From Plumapathes pennacea (lineage: Eukaryota; Cnidaria; Anthozoa; Antipatharia; Myriopathidae): DNA of 64,000 nt. Below are positions 1 to 9,900 of this stretch, piece after piece. Every line of letters starts with the position of its first letter. The stretch's first letter is position 1. The notes below the pieces were generated by a model. The model was not told the origin of the DNA. It saw nothing but the letters and a program-made list of their open reading frames with translations, and ran no database searches. The DNA is taken from NCBI GenBank assembly GCA_964036295.1, contig OZ038472.1, positions 13,364,385 to 13,428,384 of the forward strand, read 5' to 3'. Both the position numbers and the translations under genes were made by a program.

Positions 1-104
1 AAGCTAGGATACTTAATAGGACAAATTTAATTACTAGTACGTGCACGCTTTATTAACTATTTTATGTCACATTTATACGTTAGCCCTGATATAGACCATT
101 GCAA
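1..104. repeat. Direct repeat, left copy (partner at 688-795)
   Basis: The first ~100 bases recur in the same orientation at 688-795 with about 85-90% identity by eye, sharing blocks such as AATAGGACAAATTTAAT and TGTCACATTT. Between them lie two palindromic segments (105-420 and 450-640). This reads as a tandem duplication of about 690 bp, or recombination between element copies. No coding potential is seen before 841. Confidence 0.7.
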
Positions 105-420
105 CGAACGAGCGCTTCGTGAGTGAGTAAAATATTGTTTTTACCACGAGAAAATAAAATCCATATCTTCAAGCCGCCGTGTAATTTTCTTTTTATTATA
201 TTAGACACGAGTGTTTTACGAGAAATTGCACAAACAACCGTGCAAAAGCGGGAAATGATGCCAACGATATCCTCGCTAGTGAGGATATGGAAAATACGCC
301 ACTCGGGTCCAGGATGTAGTTTCGTATGGATTTTACGCACGGTATATTTTCCAGTAAAACACTCGTGTCTATATAATAAGAGAGTATATTACACGCTGAC
401 GCGATACGCAATGTTTTTTC
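105..420. repeat. Foldback repeat, copy A
   Basis: The segment with TGAGTGAGTAAAATATTG, a CACGAGTGTTTTACGAGAA block and the small palindrome CTAGTGAGGATA recurs inverted at about 9518-9790 inside a Notch intron. It carries only chance open frames, which also appear on both strands of the other copy. The internal dyads indicate a non-autonomous mobile repeat. Confidence 0.7.
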
Positions 421-449
421 TTGGCTAATTATTTTATAAAAGAAAATAT

Positions 450-640
450 ATAACGTGTTACCGTGTAATATAACCTCATCTAAACACTTGGGAAATTGGG
501 AGAACACTCAAGTAGCGCCGGAAACCACTCGGCGGCCTCGTGGTTTCCTTACGCTACTCTCGTGTTCTCCCAACTTCCCGCGTGTTTAGATGAGGCTATA
601 TTACACGGTGACGCGTTATATATTTCTTAAATATATAACG
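450..640. repeat. Long imperfect palindrome (MITE-like)
   Basis: A left arm beginning near TACCGTGTAATATAACCTC and a right arm ending GGCTATATTACACGGTG are reverse complements around a centre near 540 (GGAAACCACTCGGCGGCCTC / GTGGTTTCC). A half-copy of the same family lies at 60553-60650. The structure fits a foldback-type miniature element. Confidence 0.75.
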
Positions 641-840
641 GCATAGCTTATATCTAATAAGGGTATATTTATCTTGATTAGTGAATAAAGCTGGGATACT
701 AAATAGGACAAATTTAATATACTAAGCACGTGCACGTTTTATTTAGTATTTGTGTCACATTTGTGGCGCGTTACACCTGATATTAAACCACTGCAGCCAG
801 CACAACAAAAAACACTTGACTTCTTCTGCCTGTTCTTCAG

Positions 841-913
841 GTTCCACGTGTACACTGGGGTATTGTAAGAATGGAGGAAAATGCTCTGTAGTCAATGGAA
901 GCGCACGGTGCAG
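841..913 (+). CDS. Notch: Notch exon: first EGF half (C1-C4 only)
   Basis: After the acceptor TGTTCTTCAG the exon reads [15 protein letters not shown] and ends ARC-R at a GT donor (914). It enters in phase 1 and leaves in phase 2, exactly like exon 33366-33444 of the second Notch gene. The next recognisable exon (1594) starts directly at EENIDDC, so cysteines 5 and 6 of this EGF are not supplied. A short linking exon between 914 and 1593 may be missed or lost. Confidence 0.65.
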
Positions 914-3900
914 GTATAAGTGTCTGCACTTTCAGATTCTATTGATTTTATCTACGAATGCATTCAATAAGAGCACCTTTTTAGTGGTTTCCAATGAAGG
1001 AATTGTTGGACTGCATATTAAAAATTCCATGGATCGCGTGCCAGATGTTATGTTGCATGCCAGTCTGATATAATTTTTATGCAAACTGTTCCTCGGTCTA
1101 GTCTTCTCTCGGCTTAAGTTGGTTACCATGTCTGGTACGCCAGCCATGTTGGTTGTACTGAGCCTTAGCGCTAAAGAGCCATTTCTTTGCTGAACTCTTA
1201 CACTGTAAATGACGTTTCAGACGGTCATATTTTCAACGAAGTTTGAGGGAGATTGCAACTTCGTTCCCAGGAAGGTAAAGGCCCTGGGAACGAGGTTTGA
1301 GAGATTGTTATTTAATCTACCCCCGCTTCGAGAAGCTTCAATTTATTTTTTAGCTGCCCTGCACATTTTACTTGATGAAGATACTGTAACTACAGCCAGC
1401 ACATAAATGATTGTAAATCAAACATTGGTTGACTTGTTTTTCTGCAATTGTTGGCCAGGATTATTGTTGGAGCCGGTAATACGGTAGCCGGCAGTACGCA
1501 GATAATACATAAAAGCATAGAAACGGTTGTGTTAGGATAGACCTACGTTCATTATGTGAATGGTCATTGCCAACTTCTTCAATTTATTTTTAGCGAGGAA
1601 AACATTGATGACTGTGCTGAAAAGCCTTGTCAAAATGGCGGCACTTGCAAGGATGGCGTGACATCCTACACTTGTACCTGTCCAGTTGGTTTTACCGGTC
1701 AACAGTGTGAACAGAATGTTGATGATTGTGCTAAAACGCCATGCAAAAACAATGGTAAATGTGTGGATGGAATTAATGATTATACGTGCCAGTGCTCCGC
1801 TGGATACACAGGGAAGGATTGTGGCGTGGATATTAATGAGTGTGCCAGTAATCCCTGTTATCATGGGGGCACTTGTCAGGACCGGGTCAATGGATTTCTC
1901 TGTCTTTGCCGGACGGGAACAAGTGGTAAGTGTCTCTCCTGATGTCTTGCGTTGATGTATTTCATGGGCGAGACAGTGACTTTGAATTGGCACTGCGTCT
2001 GGTCATTATGTAAATAGTATAAAATGCCCATGCAGTCCCACTAATAACTGTAAAACATGCCTGAAAAACTCTGTACTTTTTGGTTTAGAGGCAGCGAATG
2101 GTAAAATCCAAGACGCTGATGCCCTTGTTAAAAACTTGGAGAACAAGACTTTGAGACTCATCAAAAAGGCTGCCGAGATTCCAAGATCGGATCAAAACTT
2201 TCTGAGACCCATGATTTTCTAGATATTGTTCCCCACCCCTTGGTTTACTCGCAGTTTATTGATCTTTGTTCTCAGGGAATCAGTGTGAGTTTAATGGCGA
2301 CGACTGCAAACCTGGTGTGTGCTTGAATGGAGGACAATGTTTGGATAAAGTGAACTCCTACATCTGCCATTGCCATCCTGGTTTTACTGGTCCAAAGTGT
2401 GAAATTGACATTGATGAGTGTGCTTCATTCCCTTGTAAGAATGGTGCGCAGTGTGTCAGTGGCATAGCCCAGTACCAGTGTCTGTGCAGGCAGGGATTCA
2501 CAGGTTTGTACACAAAACAAAGGAATTAGTACAGACCAAAAGAGAATATTGAAGTTCATCAAGCGAAAGGATGGGTTATAATTTAGTTAGTCGTCATTTT
2601 TTGACTTGTAAGCTCAAAATACAAATTCTCCCAACCATTCAACAAGAAAATGTGTGATTGTTGCAGTGAGAATTGATGGTTCAATCAGCTCTCATCTGGC
2701 AAGAGACTTCAATAAAGGAATTAGTCGCTTCTGCGAGTGAAAGGTTTAAGATTTGTTGTAGTAGCTTCTCCACTAAAAGGTTGATCAAACAATACAATTC
2801 TCACAGAGCAAAACAAGTTAAGCAAGTGAACCATTAATTTTGTTTGATCTTCAGATCTGAATACATGAGTCATCTGTCTTCTTTGATCGGTGTCAACTAT
2901 GAAGTGAAGACCACGACAAGAGTGTGTAACTGAATGCATGTGTCATTTTGTTTCCTTTCATAGGTGTTGACTGTGAAGTGAAGATTGATGGCTGCCTTGA
3001 TAATGGATGCCAGAACGGAGCATCATGTGTTGCGAAGTTTGGAGGTTACTCGTGCTCCTGCCGCCCAGGGTTCACAGGTCAACTTTGTAACGTGAACATC
3101 GATGAATGTTTATCCAAGCCATGTACCCATGGAACATGCGTGGACGGTATCAACGACTACACCTGTCACTGTACTCCTGGATACACTGGACGCCACTGCA
3201 CAGTCAATATTGAGGAGTGCCAATCAAGGTAATGAACTGAGGAGTAATGCGAAGCTCAACCCGTTGTTTGACTAGCAGGGCTTGTTTTCTTAATTTTTGC
3301 ATGGCTTAATTTTTGTAAGACACAATACTAAACAAACAGGGAGGGACAGTAAAATATCATTTTAGCCGGGAAAAAGCATTGAAAGTTATATTATTTATGT
3401 CTGACATGACCACTTATTGGGTAAATGAATGTTCCTATACTTCTTGTTTCCGGGTTAAATACAGGTTTTAGGAACAGTGAATTGAAATGTTTCTCTCTTT
3501 TTTTTTTTTTTTTTTTTTTTTTTTCTTTGCTTTAGACCTTGCTCTTATGATGGCTGTTATGATATTGGATGCAAGAACACTGCATCATGTGTTTTTGGTC
3601 CGAAGTTTGCAGTTTCCTCGTGCACCTGCCTCCCAGGGTTCACAGGTCTAGTTTGTAACGTGAACATCGATGAATGTTTATCCAAGCCATGTACCCATGG
3701 AACATGCGTGGACGGTATCAACGACTACACCTGTCACTGTACTCCTGGATACACTGGACGCTACTGCACAATCAATATTGACGAGTGCCAATCAAGGTAA
3801 TGAACTGAGGAGTAGTGCAAAGCTCAACCCGTTGTTTGACTAGCAGGGCTTGTTTTCTTAATTTTTGCATGGCTTTTGTAAGAGTGCATGAGAATTCACC

Positions 3901-6900
3901 AGACACAATACTAAACAAACAGGAAGGGACAGTAAAATATCATTTTAGGGAAAAGCATTGGAAGTTGTTGTTTATGTCTGACATGGCCACTTATTGGGTA
4001 AATGAATGTTCCTATACTTCTTGTTTCCGGGCTAAATACAGGTTCTAGGAACAGTGAATTGAAATGTTTCTCTCTTTTTTTTTTCTTTTTTCTTTTTGCT
4101 TTAGACCTTGCTTTCATGGAGCATCCTGCTTGGATGGAATTAACACATTTACCTGCAGGTGCCCCGTTGGATTTAATGGAGAGCATTGTGAAAATGACAT
4201 CAACGAATGCCAGTTTAATCCATGCCACAATGGAGCTACGTGTATAGACCAGATAGGGTTATATAGTTGCTACTGTAAACCTGGATACACTGGCAAGAAC
4301 TGTGATCGCGTCATAGACCGGTGCAATACGCATCCTTGTAAACATGGAACCTGTTCACATAGTGGAGTGAATTTCACATGTACATGCGATTCAGGGTACC
4401 GGGGAGTCTTCTGTGACGTGGAGGAAGTGTCTTGTTTTGTGGCCATTAGTAAAGCTAATGGAAACAACATTTGCAACGGTGGAACTTGCAAAGATGACAG
4501 CAATGGGGTGCAAACTTGTGTCTGCCCTGCAGGATTTGGAGGAAGTTTCTGTGAGATAAACATTGATGACTGTGCAAGTGGACCCTGTCAACATGGAGCA
4601 ACCTGCATAGATCATGTGGGAAATTATACTTGCAGTTGTTATCGTGGCTTCACTGGTCGTAACTGTGAAGTTGACATTGATGAGTGTGCAGTGGATCCGT
4701 GTAAGAATGGTGGCACATGCATTGATCTAGTGAATGACTGTGTATGCACTTGTCCCGTTGGGTGGGTTGGCTCGCACTGTGAAGTGAATCCCAACGACTG
4801 TTTTGAAGGAGCATGTTTCTACGGAGGAACATGCCATGACGGCTTGCGCAGCTATAACTGTAGCTGTCAGCCAGGCTTCACAGGAGCTCGATGTGAAATT
4901 GGCATTGACAAGTGTGCTGCGAAGCCTTGCTCCAACCGTGGCACCCAGAGGTGTGCCTCTCTTGTAAATGACTACCACTGTCAATGTAAACGTGGATTTG
5001 TGGGAAAAGATTGTGAGACTGACATCAATGAGTGCTTGTCTTATCCTTGTAAGAATGGTGGAAGTTGTAGGAATGGAGCTGGAAAGTACACTTGTATGTG
5101 CTACCATGGGTATGCAGGGTTGAACTGTGAAAGGAAGGTGCACAGCTGCTACGATAAGCCATGCATGCATAATGGTACATGCATGAACTCTGGTGGGAGC
5201 TATACTTGCAGCTGCAAACCAGGTGTAGAGGGCACCCAATGTGAGTGGAACATAGACGAGTGTTTATCAGCTCCTTGTAAGAATGGTGGACAGTGTATTG
5301 ATGGCTATGGCACCCATACATGCCTCTGTGCTGCGGGTTACACGGGAAGGAACTGTGAGCAGAACATTGACGAGTGTCGCAGCATTCCTTGTCGGAATGG
5401 AGGGAAATGTGTTGACCAAGTGAATGGCTACAAATGTATCTGCAGAGGTATGTGTTGACATGGCAAGTCTTTTTTTTTTTTTTTTTTCAAACAACCCAAC
5501 CACTGACATGAAACTGAACAGAGAGTGTTTCACATACAATCTCATTTTCTTTGCCTTTTGTGTACTTTGTAGGGGAATTCACGGGAGATCGTTGTGAGGA
5601 ACGCGCAAAGTGTGAATATGATGATTGTTCAGCCAAGATGATTGGTCCAAGCAAGTGCAAGGTAAGTTGTTATACAGTTCAAAATGCAGATTCTCCCAAC
5701 CATTTAAGAGGAAATTTTATGAGTGATGTAGTGAGAATTAAGAGTTTAATCAGCTGTCATCTGAGCAAGGTACCAAAAGCCAAGTTCTCCTTACTATATA
5801 TGATACATTTCTGGTGAGAAATTGAGGGAGAAAATAGAAGTTGATCACTCTTGGGAGTGAAAACGTTAAACTAACCAGGATAAAACAGTAGAACGTATTA
5901 ACGTAAAGTTGAGGTGCCGGGGGTATATGGTGAACGCCGTAACGACTGTTTATAACTATCAAAAGAAGAGTTTATTTAAAACGTTGTGCGTTTGGTTGAC
6001 CTGTAGGAGCGATGTAACAACCAAGCGTGTGGCTGGGATAATGGGCGCTGCTCCCTGGGCTTGAAACCTTGGGCCAATTGCAGCGCATTGACAGTTAACG
6101 GCTCCGCGTGTTACGACGTGTTTCAAGATGGCCAATGTAACAAAGAATGTAATACCGAACACTGTCTTCTGGATGGATTTGACTGCAAAACTGGCAGCGA
6201 CCAAAAGTGCTGGTAAAGTGGGCGGTTGTTTGCTATTGCAGTCAGTGTAACTGAGATTTTATGTTACGTAAATTAAAGCTGGCATAGTGGAGGGTGCCTT
6301 CTAATTGTGAATTTGTGTGCTTTGCAGGAATCCTTCATATTGCTCGTCTCGATTCTCCAATGCTCGTTGTGACTCCAACTGCAATACAGTCGGATGCTTA
6401 AAGGATGGTCTAGACTGTGCGGCTGACAAACCAAACTATGTGAGTCCTGGCGTTTATTGATGTTGCAATTGGTCCTTCCTCCTCACTCCCCTGATTTCTT
6501 TCATTGCGCCTTTCTTTGAAAGTTCGTCAGTTGTTGCTCTTCCTAAATCGAAATTTTGGTGTTCATAAACCGACAATGGACGAGTTCTCGTGTCCTGACT
6601 CATCGACCCTTTGCCAGATAAATGCGTTGAGGTGAATCCAGTCGAAAATCAGTGGATTCAAATTTACACTCACGGTCCTCATTTAGGATATTGCTGTTGT
6701 TTTCTCAGGCTGACGGTACTCTGGTGTTGATTCTGATGGTGTCACCGAACAAGTTTCTGAACGGCTCACACCAGTTCATGTACAGACTGTCACAAGTGCT
6801 CAGGATTGTCGCTATCATCAAGACTGACGTGAACAACGAACCTATGGTCAAAAAGTACGAGTTCCCGACTTCCCGCAAAAGGAGGGCACTGAGTGAGGTT

Positions 6901-9900
6901 CCAGTGTTCCGCTATAGACGCGCAAGTTCAAGTGGCGGGTACGTACCTGAAGTAAGGCAACTAGGAAGAAGTATATATTGATCAATTCAGGGTTGCATGA
7001 TGTGGATAAACCTAGAGCCGTGAAAGCTGATGTTTTAAGCCTTCGTCCTCCGTTACACTGTAGACGAAGGACTTTAGACGCTCGTAACGCCAGCTTAAAT
7101 CACTTTTACGGCGTCAAGATTGTACACATCGACCTCAAATGGATACATATACGTTTTATCTCAACACCAACACATACACGCGCGTGTGCATATGTACCAG
7201 TTCATGATTCTCTGACCGGGCTGGCAGTGTGCTCAACTTTTCATTCATACTTTCCCGTTTGTTTTTAGAACGGAGTTGCACGTTAAGCTCGACAAGCGGG
7301 GATGTTCAGGAGAGTGTGTACAGGACGCGAATATAGTGCGTATCTAGCTGTCAAGTTATCTGGCATTTTATTGTCTTCCTCGTTGTGTATAGCAGACACT
7401 GGTTAACGGCCCACTTTCCTTCTTTTAGGCTGCAAACTTCTTGGGAGCAACAGCAACAAGTCAAAAACTGGACCTGCCATATGATGTGTATTCCGCTCAA
7501 AGTAAGTAGCCACATGTACTCGGGCTGAAGCAAAGTCACTAAGTCAAGTAAAGTCCGGTCCTGCTTTTTTTTTTCTTTTTTTCTGCGACACTCAAAATTC
7601 CATTGTATTTTAGGTGAGCCTGACTACACCCCGTCCACATCGGCTCCTCAGACGTCTCTGGAGTCCCTGTGGATTGCCCTTCTATGTGTGAGTATTCCGC
7701 TGTTTGTGATGGGAGTTTTAGAGGGCGGCAAGAGAGTGTACGCAAAGGTCTGGTTCCCTGAAGGATTTTCGCAGAGACGTGATCAGCGGCGCTCCTTCAG
7801 GCGCGAACCCGTTGGACAGGAAGTTTCTATGAGGTGAGAAGAGGTCCTCACCTTTTCCTCGTTCTTCTTGCCTGCATACTGGAAGAGCCTAGACAAACTC
7901 GTGCTCTCATCTCGCTAGTTGTATTCACGATAGAAATTTGACTCCACAGATTGATGAGTAAAACTTCCAGTGAGGTGGACGAGGAGGGAGCAGCAGGAGG
8001 CGAGAGGCGGTCAGAGCTCAGCAGCTCCTCAGGAGACTCGTGCGACCCGGCGAAGCGGGTCCGGCTGGATCACTTGAGTGAGAAAGACGAACGCACATGG
8101 ACGCGGCTTCACTTTGAGGCAGCGGATGTCAATGTGAGAACATGCTCGTGCATGATGCCACCTCAGGACGGCGACTGTAAGGGCGCGATGGATTTTGAGG
8201 TGAACCAGCCCGGTCCTGGTGGGATTACGGCACTGCATCTTGCATCTTGCAGAGGCTCACTGACAGATGGCTGTGATGATGATAAGGATAGTGACAACAA
8301 CAGCGGACAGATGGTGCAAGACTTGATCGCGCTCGGTGCCACGATACAGAGTCAGGTCGAGTATACAGGGGAGACCGCGCTCCACCTGGCCGCGCGACAC
8401 TCGCGCGCGGATTCAGCCAAGCGGCTGCTGGAGGCGGGTGCTGACGCGAACGCTAAGGACAACTTAGGACGAACTCCGCTCCACCTTGCGGTCAGCGTTG
8501 ATGCACAGGGGGTGTTCCAGGTATGCAAACCTGTCCACTATTGAGATTCGTTCTTAATTTGGTTGAAAGTTTGTGATGCTTGAGTGTTAAGTCCTGGCCG
8601 TATGGACGCGCAAGTTTCCGACTTAGGCTGCGTTTCCACTTGCCGTTTACACGAAAGCGATTGACTTCAGCGATAAAACGCGTCGATTCGAAAACGCAGC
8701 TAAAATGAATCCGGTTTCTGTTTTCGTGTGAACAACAAAAGACGAGAACGCATCCATATATACGCAGCCTTCCGTTGGCTTTTGTCATTCGATTTGGCCA
8801 GGGCGTTACTGATTGCAGGGAGTCACTGCTTGATGGCTGTGACGATGGTAATGATAACCAAAGTAGTAGTAGACAAATGGGCTTTATCACTTTGGAATCG
8901 CATCTTTTCTAGTTACAATAGTGTCTTTATCTTCAAAGCTTGACGCAGTCACAAACTATCTGTGAATTAGTTCCTAAATGGATGTCTTGCCTTTAATCTG
9001 TAGATTATGTTGAGAAATGATGCAACCAAGCTTGAGGCAAAGATGAACGATGGAACTACGCCACTAATCCAAGCGGCAAAGCTTGAGCTGCTTGACATAG
9101 TGAAAGACCTTATAAAAGCTGGCGCTAGAGTCAACAGCACAGACAACCAGGGTACGTACGTGTAATCAATGGCAAATTTGTTGTGAATCTTGGTTTGTAT
9201 GGCCAATTAATCGTTACTCTTTTTAACAGGTAAAACTGCGCTCCACTGGGCAGCTGCAGTTAACAGTCTCGAGGTAACTGAAGAACTCCTCAAGAACAAC
9301 GCCAAGAAGAATGCTCAGGACGACGAGGTGACGGAATGCTCTCATAAAAACAAAACACAAATATATTTGTAGAGAGTTTGGAGCGGGAGGGGAAGGGGGG
9401 GAGTCGTGTAGCGGATAATGCAATGGTCAAGAATTCAGTGAAAGAAAGTACATCTATGTTCAACCAAAATTTTCAGTTTCTTTTTCTTTTCTCGCACTTT
9501 GGTCACCGCCGTATCGTTTTTTATTATATAGACACGAGTGTTTTACTGGAAAATAAAACCGTGCGTAAAATCCGTACAAAATTACATCCGGGACCTGAGT
9601 CCATATCCTCACTAGTGAGGATATCGTTGGCATCATTTCCCGCTTTTGCACGGTTGTTTGTGCAATTTCTCGTAAAACACTCGCATCTAAAATAATAAAA
9701 AGAAAATTACACGGCGGCTTGAAGATATGGATTTTATCTTCTCGTGGTAAAAACAATATTTTACTCACTCGCGAAGCGCTCGTTCGTAAAACATTGTTTT
9801 TACCACTCGAAAATAAAATTCATATCTTCGCGCCGCGTGTAATATCCTCTATCTATTTGTGTTAGTATCACTATTTATTGGTGGTGTCGCGATTACGGCT

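Noticed and set aside
1209-1406. Candidate microexon [13 protein letters not shown] to complete the first Notch EGF
   Set aside because: It supplies only one cysteine and is part of a short inverted repeat (GTTCCCAGG ... CCTGGGAAC).
4270-5545. Several minus-strand frames of 60-170 codons opposite the Notch EGF exon
   Set aside because: They are mirror frames of EGF repeats without splice or start context; plus-strand family evidence is decisive.
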